A stretch of DNA of 64,000 nucleotides, taken from Pseudevernia furfuracea. Taxonomy: Eukaryota; Ascomycota; Lecanoromycetes; Lecanorales; Parmeliaceae. Shown in pieces: positions 1 to 11,633 of the stretch. Made by a program: the position numbers and the translations under genes. Position 1 is the first letter of the stretch; every line of letters starts with the position of its first letter. The stretch is from contig JAIUPT010000042.1 in assembly GCA_022315425.1 (NCBI GenBank), positions 1,984,001 to 2,048,000 of the forward strand. The letters are read 5' to 3'. The notes beneath the pieces were generated by a model, which did not search any database, was not told where the DNA came from, and saw only the letters and a list, made by a program, of their open reading frames with translations.

Positions 1-432
1 GCGAAAGGCTTCGAAGCCCGTTAGCGTGCTGGCAGTATATTCAGTGAGCTAAGAGATTTGTTCGGTCCCACAGTCAAAAGCCATTGGAATGGTCCTCAAA
101 GGCTATGAGTAGTCTTCTACTCTTCCGGGGGTGTTTTTTTGTGTTTTGTCGCGCTTCGCGGAAAGTCGGGCACTTGAAGACGGAGTGTTTGACAAGTTCA
201 GTTGGATAGACGTTGTCTCCCTTGCATATGGAATGGCATGAAAAGCTCGAAAAGCATGAACCGTGTACAGACGGATTGAGCTCATATATTTCGAGGCAGA
301 GGGCCACGGGTGAGTACATATCCGGGCTTTGATCTTGGCAGGCACGTTGCATTTTTCTGATGCAAGCCTTCGCGCGGCAGTCATTACAGTACCTTACTCT
401 TCTTGCCAAGCGAGCCAAGCGAGCCAAGCGAG

Positions 433-486
433 GGCAGATGCCAGCACGGGCTTTCCCAAAACTTATACTGTTGTAGCGTGCCAAGC
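433..486 (+). repeat. dispersed direct repeat, copy 1
   Basis: This copy begins GGCAGATGCCAGCACGGGC and ends TAGCGTGCCAAGC. A second copy in the same orientation lies at 3774-3834. The first 25 bases match at 22 positions and the last 13 match fully, with a diverged centre of slightly different length. It could be the end of an old element whose interior (about 3.3 kb) is no longer recognisable, or a short dispersed repeat. Confidence 0.5.
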
Positions 487-589
487 CATCAGGAATTTAA
501 GGTACGCACGTTGCACAAAGTATGTCAAAGCTTGGCATCGCATTTCTTGAGCGAAAGAGTATGATCCTTTTCCGGTGTTCCCCCCCAAG

Positions 590-694
590 AGAACACCCTT
601 CCGAACTCAAGAAGAGCAGGAAACCCGCAATAAAATGCTCCTTTTCAGGTAAATTTCCCTCATAGAACACCTTTCCCAAACTCAAGAAGAGCTA
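590..694 (+). repeat. diverged tandem duplication
   Basis: AGAACACCCTTCCGAACTC followed by AAGAAGAGC (from about 590) recurs as AGAACACCTTTCCCAAACTC plus AAGAAGAGC (from about 664). The offset is about 73 bp. Several of the differences are C-to-T or G-to-A changes. Confidence 0.5.
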
Positions 695-3600
695 AGCAAA
701 TATTCAAAGATATGATACCTTGTCTACGCCTACGCCCAGAGTAGGCGTAAGTGAGCCCCTCTCTAAGCCCAATTCTCTCCTCTTGGTCTCTCATTGATTT
801 TCATCATCTTCTACCTTTTCAACTTTGAAATCAGTACGTCAAGTGTGAGCGGCGTATGTAGAATTCCTCATAGCTACTATTCCGTCCGAACTGCCATACA
901 AGCTATGGCACCTATTCAGTCTTTGAAGTACCGCTGTACCTTCTGCGGCGAAGTTGGACCAGCTGCTCGGCGCAGGTTTGTAGCTCTTGATCGACTTCGG
1001 ATTGCTGCATGTACTGCGTTGTCATGCTCTCGATCAACGCTAATGTTTTATTGTTGGATCCTCTGGTCTTCCACTCATCTCGTCTCACAGACCCAATGCC
1101 TTTCTCAACGTTGAATCTGTAATAGGCCGTTTCGGTCTGCCATATCGCCCTTTGCATCTCTTCATGGACTCTCTCTATCGACGTCCAAGCAGCCCATTCG
1201 AGTCTATCAATAAGGCTAGTCGCTCTATCCATACTGAGTAATCCCACTTGCGAATACGCTTTCGGACATGGGTCAGGATTTAGTTCCTAGGTAGGATCGA
1301 CGCGGGCTGTCACCGGGGTGTTCTTTTGTTCGAGCCGCTGTTGATGCAAACAATGGACCTCAAAGTAGGACTCGAGACTTGGATTGTTGATCACGGCTTG
1401 AACTTCGCGTATAAGAGTCCGCAAAATCAGAAGACTTAAGAAGCTTCGCACTTCTCCGCCATCTATATACGATGAGTCGGAAGAATCTCTGAGCCATATA
1501 CCAAATTGCCGAGGACACACGTAAAGATAAGACCAGACTGGGTCTAGGAGGGATAAATCTAAATTTGCTAAGGAATTCTTCGTACTCGTCGCGTAAAGGC
1601 CAGACCAGATCATCGGGTTCAGCTATGAGCTGTTTAAAAGAGGACCGGGAGTAGATTTCCTGTCTGAAATTTAGTTAGGAAGTGACGTTGATAACTTTGA
1701 AGACTGAAGATCTATTGTTCACTCAACTATGCGCTCGGTTGCCTGCACTGTTGAAATCTCTGTAGGTTTTATTGTTCCCTTTTCCCTGCAGCACAGGATC
1801 AGCACCAAAGGCGAGCGTCGGATTTTCACTGTTTTATGTACTCTCCTTTGCAGCATTGCTCACTGTTTATTCATTAGACATTCACCGATACCCATCGAGA
1901 TTTGCAAGCCTTACCGCAGCCCAGTCTCATTTCTACCGTCTGTTTTGTCTGAAGATGGTGGAGGGAGTAGCAGTCTTCTGTACTTCTGTACAATCAATGG
2001 AGCGATTGGTTTATGCTCTAATATACAGAGTGGACTTGAAACAATTCATCAAGATATTCACACCCTCAAGAAAGTCCGACAAGAAGGCCAAGAGAGGCCC
2101 CAGAATTTAGGCTATCAACGTGACCGCTTGATAAATTGGCAAGATCAGTGGATGGCTAGGAATGACTGCGCGCTAGACTCTTTCGAGCCGGCGTCAACGA
2201 GACCTATATGAGAGTTGTGAAATAATGTCCGGAGTGTAAGTGTATATGGACAAGTGAATCAGTTCTCAACAATGAAGATCTTCTTCATAAGTATTACAGG
2301 GAGATATTGCAACCGTGAGCCGTGCATATTACCACTGTGGTGGTGCTGCCGCTAATGTCGGCGTCGGAGGACGTCTCGGACTCCTCCACAGCGGGAGGGA
2401 GGTTTGTCTGACGACGTTAGCCGATACTGAGGCGTATGAAAAGCGTATAGAAAGCGAAGGTGAACATATCATATGACGCACGACATCCAGGAAGTTCGTC
2501 ATGGTGCTATTGAGCACATGCAAAGACTTGACGATATCGATCTGCACGTCGAGCGCAGACGCTTCTTCGAACCGCCGGAGCGGTTCACGATGCGCGTCTG
2601 CGCCACGACCCAGGAACGCAGGCGCACCACCTTGTCAGTTGTCACGGACACGGAGTTGGCGGGCGGTGGGGTGTTGGAATCTAGAAGCCTTCTTCCCATG
2701 GACGCTATCGCCCAATCCGGTTAGCATGAGAAATATCTGCTGCCCCGGCCTGGCTACATAGACTTAGAACTCTGCCATCAAATGTGTTGCCTACATGCCC
2801 CATGACAATGTGGGGAGGACATCGGCCACCTCGTTCACGTCGACGTCGCGAATGGCGAGCGCGGCGCGCAGTTTGAAGGCGCTTCCGCTACGCTATACGT
2901 ACGAGGACACAGTGCTCATGGCCCCTGGAGCAGCGAGCGCCGCGCTTGGTATTCTGATTGAGGCTATTAACCTCAGCATCGCAGGCGATAGGCTCATCTT
3001 CGTGCGCGTTGTGAAGACAACGCATGCACGCACGCACAAAACCTCCTTCAGCATGGGGGCAACATCGGAGCGCTTTGGAAGCTTGGAGGGAGTGCCCTGG
3101 AAGCGCATCAGACTCGCACTCGCAGCGCCGCCAGAATCAAGGACTTACAAAGGCAGACATGGTGAGATTTGGGGATCGAACCCAGATATGAAAGCAGTGC
3201 TGGGTTGCTTAACAGACAGGAAATCTTGGAAAGCAAAACATAACAAAACAGCGAGAAAGACGTGTTTTCTTAAGACGAATGCGGTGTAACGATGTGAAGG
3301 TTGATGATTTAATGTGAAGTGAAGTAGTATTACAGTGTATTAAGATATGGAAGTCTGATACGTGTAGGGGTGTTAAAGCCTTGAATATCAAATTGACTAA
3401 AATAACTAGAAAGATACGGGACGCGTCTGGTGTCGGTGTCGAGTTAAACACTGTGCTGATAATTTAGAAGTGCTTTTAGAAGGGGAAGATGGGTGGGTAA
3501 TAGTAATAATTAACTATTAAGCCCAGTCGAAAGGAAGACTTCGTGGCCTGGCTGTCGAAAAGAGCGTGTGACATTGCGCTTTTCGGGGGATCATTGGTCC

Positions 3601-3773
3601 CCAGGCCTACAGTCGTATAAACCGCTCATTGATGCGGGCAGATGCCTAATGATGAAATGATTACCGTACTGCAGGCCTCGGGCCCGTAGAATACGTGGTT
3701 GTGGTGCTGCTTTCAGAAATATAAGGTATGGTGCGCGGGTTGTGCGAATGTTTCCCCCCCCACGCTACTCTAC

Positions 3774-3834
3774 GGCAGATCCCAGCACGTGCTTTGCCGG
3801 AGTACAAGGCTTGGCTTGACTTAGCGTGCCAAGC
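3774..3834 (+). repeat. dispersed direct repeat, copy 2
   Basis: This is the partner of the repeat at 433-486, in the same orientation: GGCAGATCCCAGCACGTGC at the start and TAGCGTGCCAAGC at the end. It lies just upstream of the promoter region of the MFS transporter gene. Confidence 0.5.
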
Positions 3835-4021
3835 AACGCGGGGACGGTCGATAGGATGCGAGGGGTATAGGTAGAGTATCCCGGTATGTATGTATCACAA
3901 GCGGCTTATTGTAACGAACCATGACACCCGTCACTCGGCTCTGCCGAACCTCTTTTCTCTTTCATCTCGTCTGTCCCGCTGTATCCTTCACTGTGTGACA
4001 TTGAGAGGTTGAAAATTGAAG

Positions 4022-6098
4022 ATGAAGCTATCCACAGACCACATTGACAGCGACAGTGGCCGCTCGCCCTCCAACGACGAGAAGGGACTCGGCGTAGAAC
4101 AAGGCGAATTTGAGACCCTCGGACATGGCCAACTTCCACCAGATCCAGATTCGCATCTCACCCCGGAAGAGAGGGCGGCCATCGTATGTAGCATTTGTCA
4201 CTGACCTCTCATACTCCAAGTTTCCCTGGCTAAACAATCTCACCAAGGACCGCAAACTGGTCTGGAAATTGGATCTTCGCCTGTACGTATTTTCGGCGTC
4301 TCTGTTCCCTCTTTTGGGCTCTCGGGACATGTTTCAAGACTCAAGACACCCTCTCGAATCAGCAATACTGACAGCGAGTCTTGTAATTAAGTATCCCCTG
4401 GCTCTGCCTCCTCTACCTTATCTCCTTCCTAGGTACGTTTGGAGAATGAAGTACTATAAATATATCAATAGCTGACATAGAATAAATTTCAATAGACAGG
4501 ACCAACATTGGTAATGCTAAACTTGATGGCCTACAAAAGAGTCTTCATATCACCGGCGGCCAATACAATGCCTGCCTGTCCATATTCTTCGTCTCCTACG
4601 CCCTTTTCGAACCCTTGACAAACGTCCTGCTCAAGCGGCTCCGACCCAGTATCTTCATCCCTATTATTATGACGCTTTGGGGTATCACTATGGTAACTAT
4701 GGGGCTCACCCACAATTTCCAAGGCATGATGGCTGCTAGATTCTTCTTGGGTGTGGCAGAGGCTGGGTTGTTTCCCGGGATCAATTACTATCTATCCTGC
4801 TGGTACAAGCGAGACGAATTCGGAATTAGAGCCGCCATCTTCTTCTCCGCCGCCGCAGTATCGGGATCTTTCGGAGGCTTACTTGCCGCTGCGATTGGCA
4901 AGATGGGCGGTATTGGTGGTAAGGAGGGTTGGGCTTGGATCTTCATTTTAGAAGGACTAGCCACGATAATCGTAGGATTTTGCTCTTTCTGGATGGTGTT
5001 TGATTTTCCAGACGAAGCACATTTCCTCTCCGATGCTGATAGACAGCGCGTTCTTCGAAGGTAGTTTTATTCCTAAAGGTCTTAATTGTATCTGACTTGG
5101 GATTTCAGGTTGAAGGCCGATCAGCAGTCATCGGCAGAACATGAATCTTTCAAGATGGAGTACTTCTGGGCTTCGGCCCTGGACTGGAAGACCTACCTCT
5201 ATGCTGCTATATATATGTACCCTCTCCCCCCTGCTTCCATCTGACCGCACCATAGACGCTGACATCTATATTTCAGGGGATGTTCGTTATTTTCTCCCCT
5301 CTCTCTCTTTCTGACTATAACTATAGACACTGACATCTCTAATTCAGGTGACGTACCGCTCTACGCCTTCTCCCTCTTCCTTCCTTCCATCATCGCTTCT
5401 CTAGGCTATAAATCAACAACAGCGCAGCTTCTAACCGTCCCTCCCTACGCAGCTGCTGCCATCCTAACCATCACAGTCGGCTGTGAGTTTAAATCCGACT
5501 GCCTTTTGATAAAATTGTCACCTACTAATGCCCGCAGACATCGCCGATCGAACACATCAAAGAGGCCTCTGCAATATCTTCACCTCTTTCCTTGGTATGG
5601 CCGGTTTCGCGATGCTCCTCGCAGGGTGAGCTCTCCTCCCCCCCTGAAAGTCTCTCGCCAACCAACCGAAGACACCAAACTAACGGCGCACGTCTTAGAA
5701 CATCGCCAGGACTCCGCTACGCCGGCACCTTCCTTGGTGCCCTTGGGATCTATCCCTGCGTCGCAAACACCATCGCGTGGGCCGCCAACAACACGGAAGG
5801 CGTCTACAAGCGCGGCATCACGTTGGGGTTCGTCATCGGCTGGGGCAATCTGAACGGCGTGGTCAGCTCCAACATCTACCAAGCGAGCGACGCCCCTTTG
5901 TACAGGCAGGGCCATGGCATCGTATTAGGCTACATGACCGTCTTCCTGCTCGGAGGGAGCATATTGCAGTACACGATGCTGAAGAAGGAGAACGCGAAGA
6001 GGAGGGCGGGCGGGCGGGATTCCTGGGCGGAGGGGAAGACGGAGAAGGAGGTCGAGGCCCTCGGCGACACCAGGCCGGATTTCATCTACACGCTGTGA
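4022..6098 (+). CDS. MFS transporter, Dal5/allantoate-permease (ACS) type
   Basis: This is a plasma-membrane major facilitator of the anion:cation symporter family, whose members carry organic anions and vitamins such as allantoate or nicotinate; the substrate cannot be read from sequence. Exons are 4022-4183, 4221-4282, 4392-4432, 4496-5060, 5109-5216, 5277-5281, 5348-5482, 5538-5625 and 5699-6098, giving 521 residues. Family hallmarks are WKLDLRL before the first membrane segment, DRTNIGNAKLDGL across the third splice, GMMAARFFLGVAEAGLFPG in the middle, and PLYAFSLFLPSII later. The ATG at 4022 is the first in frame. A 5-nt exon (5277-5281) is needed to keep MGCDVPLYAF in frame, since joining the outer exons directly gives a stop. 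The first intron (37 nt) is very short. Confidence 0.9.
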
Positions 6099-7594
6099 GC
6101 GAGAGCAGATGTCACAGGTCTCAACACCACGCGGCCTGATTGGGCCAAGCGCGCGCTGAGGCCACTGCGGCCTTCAGGTACATATCCATTCGTTTCTTTT
6201 CTACATGCCTAAGCGGAATCCCATAGATAGAGTTTAGGTACATTTGTACTCCGCCGCGCCTCTCTACTATATTACATTATTCCCGATCCCACTCACATTT
6301 TCAAGTCCCCGTCTCGTCAGTGTCCCTGATTCGCAACGTGACACAAACGACAAAAAACCACGAGGCTATTACAGAAACTCGTACATAAGATAACATAGTT
6401 TGATCGAACCGTCCCCCAACGCCAGGATTCCGGAGCCAAACAGAGAGAGAGGCCCGAGACCAGGCGCCTGTGTTTCTCGCAACCCCCCCCCAGCGCTAGA
6501 AAAAAAACCGCCCCCTGCATGCTCGTCAGAGGCACAGAACCTGGAGTGGAAAAAAAAAAACAAAAAAAAAAACAAAAAACGAAGCGAGATACAGGGCGTG
6601 GGCGGGGACGAACAGAATTGCTACATATATATATCGCTCTGATACTTATGTAAAGAGACCCAGTTTCTCGAAATTGAAAGGGGTCAAAAACAAAAACGCT
6701 GGTTGGAATGGCGGGCTACTCTACTTATTAGTGCTGCTTGCTCCCCTGCTCCCCACCCAAATGAGAGACCTGTTCTGTTCTGTCTGTCTGTTCTGTCTGT
6801 TCTGTCTGTTCTGATCTATCTGTCTGTTTTATCTGTTCTGTCTGTTCTGTTTATTCGTCTGTCTGTTCTGTCTGTCTGTCTGTCTGTTCTGTCTGTTCTG
6901 TCTGTTCTGTTTATTCGTCTGTCTGTTCTGTTCTGTCTGTGCTGTCCCTCCCCCCTGCACAAAGGACACGTCTACTCTGCCGAATCCATGAATAGCTAGC
7001 TAGCTATCGAAAATTTCACGCCACCGCCAGAGCGTATATGGCGATATTTTCAAGGCCCCCACTTAACTAACCAACCCCCTGCCTTGTCGAGCAGGGTTCG
7101 GATGGCAAGATTATACGGGTGATGGATCTTTATCCTGTATAAAAAGGTGCGGGGCTAACCCCAGGAGAGAGAAAAAGAATTATGGATGGATGGATGCCCT
7201 TGCGGATTCGGCGGCGGACATCACATGTGAATGAAGATGGTCGAGTTGTGGAGATTTTGCAAAGGAGGGATGGAAGCCGGAATTTGCATGCTTCTAGAAC
7301 ATGGGGGATTAATTAAAGTAAGGGGGGCTTCGTAATACTTTCGATAGAAAGATCACATATGTCCATTTTGAGACCTTCCAATCTTCAAGTTTCAAAAGGC
7401 AGATATCTATCTATATACGATACCCCCTAGAACTCAGTTCCGGATTGATCTTTTTAAGATCCCAAACAGATGGAAACCATCCGAGCCAAGAGAAGGAAAG
7501 GCGGGCGAACTGTTTCCATTTGCTGGGAGAGATGCCTTTAAATCTAGGGACAATAAAAAACATTAAGCGTTGACCCTCGGTCCCATCTATCTAT
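6099..7594. other. intergenic, simple repeats
   Basis: This is the convergent intergenic region between the MFS gene and the PNGase A gene. It holds A-rich runs around 6550-6580, a CTGT/TCTGTT microsatellite at about 6773-6945, and a TA-rich patch near 6625. I see no supported gene. Confidence 0.6.
6773..6945 (+). repeat. CTGT/TTCTGTCTG microsatellite
   Basis: An imperfect tandem array of CTGT and TTCTGTCTG units is interrupted twice by the variant TTTATTCGTCTGT. It keeps a short frame open that reads as repeated SVLSVL and LFIRLSVL, which I regard as a repeat artefact rather than a gene. Confidence 0.85.
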
Positions 7595-10227
7595 CTACCC
7601 TCCCTGAGAACCTCCACCGCCCATGAACCCAGCCTTCGGCTGTCCAGGTCCCCTCCCGAGCAAGGCTCTCACACTGAACCCTTCAAAAGCAGGCGCCGGG
7701 ACGTTCTCCTCCGCTTGAGCGACCGGGACTGCGTACGTCGTCCCGGCAAGCGTCTGCTCGTCTTCCGTGATGGTGGAGTTCACGGCCATCACGTGGCGGT
7801 GATAGAGCTCATACGTCGCATCCGGGGCGTTGAGCTCGGTCCCTTTGAAGTCAAAGTCCTGAGTGGTGGTGCCGAAGCTGTAAGAAGTGTTGACGCCGGA
7901 AAAGTACTCTGCACTTCCCGTCTGGGTAGTGGATAAGAGCGCGCCACTGAAGAAGGGGAGACTGGCAGAGAGCTGTATGTCTTGGTGGGTCAAGGCGCCT
8001 TCTGGACTGAAGAAGCTTGGGGTCGTGATGTTGAAGGTTTGAATGCCTGAGGGGAACACCTGCACATTTCGGTGTCAGTATGACTTGTTCGAGGCAAAGA
8101 ATCGGGGTTTGAAGCAACTTTGGGAAGCATGATGAACACTTGGCCCCCAAGATATCGCTTGGGGTTCAAATGTAGTATAGATTAGAAACTAAATGCACTC
8201 ACAGAAGGTCCATAGACGTTATAGTCGAGGCCTCGGGTCAGGGTGCCGTTGATGCCCACTTCACCAACATCATCGACTGAGAACGAGGAATTCACATCAA
8301 TTGGATACTCGTAGGTATTAGCGTATCCACTAGATGAGAGGTCTGAGCCGGTAGTGTTCTGGATAGTAAGCTGAACAAAGCCTTGATCTGTCAATGAGTT
8401 AAAATTAGAGTAAAATAAACTCTGGTTCCATGATGCTTTCTGAGAGCCGCTTGAAGTTTTAATGGTCGAGGTAATGGAGATTTCCCGAGTGACTGCTGTA
8501 TTATAGGTCAGGGTTTCGTTATCACCCGTTGAATTGGTGGTAGTTGACGATGATATCCGAATTTCCGGCAAAGGAGTATCAATGCTTGGTGAGGTCCCTG
8601 TCGTCACAGATCCATCCGATCCCAAGAAAAGGAAGATTGTCCCGGTGACAACCCAATAAGAGCCAACCATTTCAGAGAGCGTGGCGTGGCCAGCTCCGTC
8701 ATCATCGAGGCCGGCAACCCTGATCTCAAAGGTATGAGAGGCTCCATCACACAGCAGAGCCAAAAATGGAGTTACGTCGATCTCGTGTTGCCGGAGGTCA
8801 AAGGCGTCAATGCCGACGATTGGTCGCCAGAACCCTGGGACTATCCCCCCAGTAAATATCTAGATTACCATTTGGGATTTAGTATTGCCTATTAGACGGG
8901 GAATATTGAGCCTTGGAACGTGTCTACAGAGTATAGGATCCCAGGACATGTCTTAAGACTTAAGATTTGGTCCTAAAGAGGAAATGTGAACTCGGAAAAT
9001 ACGTACGATAGGAAAGGGCCATGACACCCCTGCCAATTGACCATCAATGAGCAGTTGGACTTCACCTGAATGAATTCGAAGTCAGTATTTCTCCTTGAGG
9101 ATGGGTCTAAAGTCAGAAGAGATGTCTCAGGGAACGGGAAAGATATCCGGAGCCCAAAACTGATGGGAAGAGGAGTATTTGGTCGGGAAGGACAACTCAC
9201 GAAAGGGCGAGAAGCCATATAGTGTACCAGCTGTGCCTTCGAACGTATTCACTTCCGAATTGAAAGTATTGGTGTACCAAAACTCCTCCGCTATTTGCCC
9301 GCATGCCGAAAGGGAAATGACCGCCCTTTGGATGTTTTGGGGTAAGGTATAGGATACAGAAGCGTTTTGGCCAGGGACCGAGAATGCACTACCCATGTTC
9401 CCAGCAGACTGCTCCGCCGAGATAGGCAAGATTGTATCGGCAGTAGGCCGAGAGTTTGGAACCGTAAAGAAAGTCGCGGTCAAAGTTGTGTAGTAAGGTC
9501 CGGTGTATGTACTGTCCACAATATTCCCAAGATCGAAGATGATCTTCTGGCCTTTTTCCCACAAAGCGTTGTATTGTTCCATCTCTTTAATATAAGTCCA
9601 GAGAATTCCAGAGGCCGTTGGCTCCGCGGTTGAAGTCTTTAGGATTTTTGAGTCAGCACTTCTTCTATAGATAGATATTTGAGGTTGAAACGTGTCACAG
9701 GGGTACAAATACTCTGAAGACATTTCTTACCACTCAAAATGCGGTACGCATCGAGGGGAATATCACTTGAAAATTAGACACACCCTAAAGACCTCAATAT
9801 CTCCTAGATACATGATTCCTAACCTGTCAAATTGCCGGCCTTTAGAGCTGACGGTCAGGTTCATGGTAACTCGGTTGAACTCGCACGGTGGGGGCGTGTA
9901 TTCTCCTACTCGCAGGACGGTGATCAGTCTGACTTCACCGGGAGACTTGTAAGGGGAAGGCCTACCAACGAATGGCGCGCCGTAGCTATTGGAAAAGACG
10001 TAGTCCATAAGGGTCTGAGTATAAATGCATCCATACTGGTCACTGGTGCCAGATGGGGTGAGGACGGGTTCGTAGACCTGAAAGTCAACCAGAGTGGTAG
10101 CTGGAGTCTGTCGCTTTTGGCGGGCATGATTAGGATTTTGGGAAGAAGGTACATTGGCTGCGCACTGCGATATGAAGGAGACATACAAGCAAAGGAGATA
10201 ATGGGACTTGATCATGGCAGGAAGCAT
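7595..10227 (-). CDS. peptide-N4-(N-acetyl-beta-glucosaminyl)asparagine amidase A (PNGase A)
   Basis: This is a secreted amidase of the plant/fungal PNGase A family, which removes N-glycans from glycopeptides. Exons on the minus strand are 10227-9784, 9636-9201, 9065-9007, 8859-8203 and 8059-7595, giving 686 residues. The start has two in-frame ATGs (10227 and 10215), and both precede a hydrophobic signal peptide (HYLLCLYVSFISQCAANV). Family signatures are FQVYEPVLTPSG, CEFNRVTMNLTV, GRQFDRLGIMYLGDIEVFR, TSTAEPTASGILWTY, VQLLIDGQLAGVSWPFPI, and GGIVPGFWRPIVGIDAFDL. Introns are 135-147 nt, longer than in neighbouring genes. The C-terminus ends in a glycine-rich tail. It is divergent from a putative GT25 glycosyltransferase gene. 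Confidence 0.9.
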
Positions 10228-11633
10228 GGCGAAGGGAGGCGACTATGCGCAGTCTCAGCAATGTGGCCGTCAGACCTCCCTTGAAAGGAGAACATACACG
10301 AGTGAAGAAGGGCGAAAAAAGGCAGCATGGAGGGTGAAGCCTCTAGCCAAAGATAGAAGAGAGAGGTCATTGGGCGCATAGTATGACGCGGGGAATGGAC
10401 AAAATAGGAAGTTGTGTAGAGAGCAGGGAACCCGTAGGCCGATAAGGCCTCATTGATCCAGTAATTTTTCCATCCGCCAGTTCAAGATGTATGTACCGGC
10501 AGACAATACTCTATGGTTGGGTAGAGTAGAGGGTAGATATTCGACCTGAGCCTGACAAGTGGATGGTGTCGGGTAAGACTGAGTAGTATGTACCGAGGTA
10601 CCTTAGAAGGCTTATCCATCTAGCTGCCGCTCAACGGCATTACTTTTATCCGCCCTTTAAACTGTCCCCTCTCCTTTCTCTTTCATCCTCTTTCCTCCAC
10701 TCTCCTCTCCTATCAATACCATTACTATATTTATTACATTGGACCGGCCGGAGAAAATAGAAGACGATATGCGATTTAATCATTAATCATTAAATCAATC
10801 ATCTCCTATCGTTCGAGTCCTTCTTGCCTCTTGTCTCTTGCAGACCTCTGCCCTTGTTTCAGCGGTCGGCAGAAGGCCCCCAAACGAGCCAAAGTCGTCG
10901 GTTTAGCTTTGCGGGTCGCATCCAAACGCCAAACGACAACATGCCGTCAAACCGTAGTGCCCGCTCTTTCTTCCTTTCTCGGAACTTTTCTCTAGACTCT
11001 CGCCATCTTCCCACACTGTTTCACCAGTTTCATCATTTATTACCAGGATGCGGATATACGCTTAACTTTGAATAGCATGTTTCACTCGCTGGATCGAGGA
11101 CCGTGATTCTCTCTTTTCAATGCTATGTCTGGTGCGCTTGGTATTTCTGCTTCTTTATCTCTTCCGCCCCTCCATTTGTTCGGCCGTGTTTGATCAACGA
11201 CTGCACCATTGTTCCAATTGATGGAGGACGTAGGCTTGATTCTTCTATGGAGTGGTAGAAAGTCTACTTAAGATGAAAACTAGAGCTGCTTCAGTGCTTG
11301 CCAAGACTCGCTATGAATCCTTGCTAGTGTGAATATCCGAAACCAGTATCCAGGGTACTTCCGCCGAGCGCCCCTCCATTTGTTCGGCTGTGTTTGATTG
11401 TCTCAGGTCTTTTTTTATGTCTTCAAGTCTTCCTTCCCCCATGTCCCCGCTGCTTGCTTCTTTCTCACTCTCAATCCATCTTTCCTTCTCCCTTCGCCTG
11501 ACTCCTGACGGAGCACCATTGGAATATGCTCCCTGCCCTTGTAGGGCTGGCTACGAGTATACAGTAGACTTCACTGGTCATCACTCTTCTCGTTAAAACA
11601 ATAACTTCCACCTCCACAACAAAGCACTCCACT
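10228..11633. other. divergent intergenic region, PNGase A / GT25
   Basis: This 1.4-kb spacer lies between two head-to-head genes and should hold both promoters. It contains long pyrimidine-rich stretches (about 10640-10720) and a 30-bp direct repeat (11165-11194 and 11369-11398). Small open frames in it (for example 11390-11596) have no recognisable family and are likely leader sequence. Confidence 0.5.
11165..11398 (+). repeat. 30-bp direct repeat pair upstream of GT25 gene
   Basis: The 30-mer starting CGCCCCTCCATTTGTTCGGC occurs at 11165-11194 and again at 11369-11398 with one mismatch; the copies start 204 bp apart. Both sit 240-470 bp upstream of the GT25 start codon. Confidence 0.75.

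Larger units (their letters stand above)
1..4021. other. gene-poor region, no confident gene
   Basis: I see no gene that I can defend here. Minus-strand open frames at 1613-1287 and 1247-912 have protein-like composition but no family I recognise, and they are separated by a stop and a frame change. Two GC-rich patches (about 2340-2720 and 2810-3150) interrupt otherwise AT-leaning sequence. The stretch also holds a tandem 9-bp repeat (GCCAAGCGA, about 405-430), a diverged tandem duplication (590-694), and a pair of related direct repeats (433-486 and 3774-3834). It is best read as intergenic or decayed DNA. Confidence 0.5.

Noticed and set aside
405..430. GCCAAGCGA repeats considered as a CRISPR-like array.
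   Set aside because: Units are 9 bp without spacers and the genome is fungal; it is a simple tandem repeat.
6703..6999. A 98-codon frame with repeated LSVLSVL.
   Set aside because: It is produced by the CTGT microsatellite, with no signal of selection or homology.
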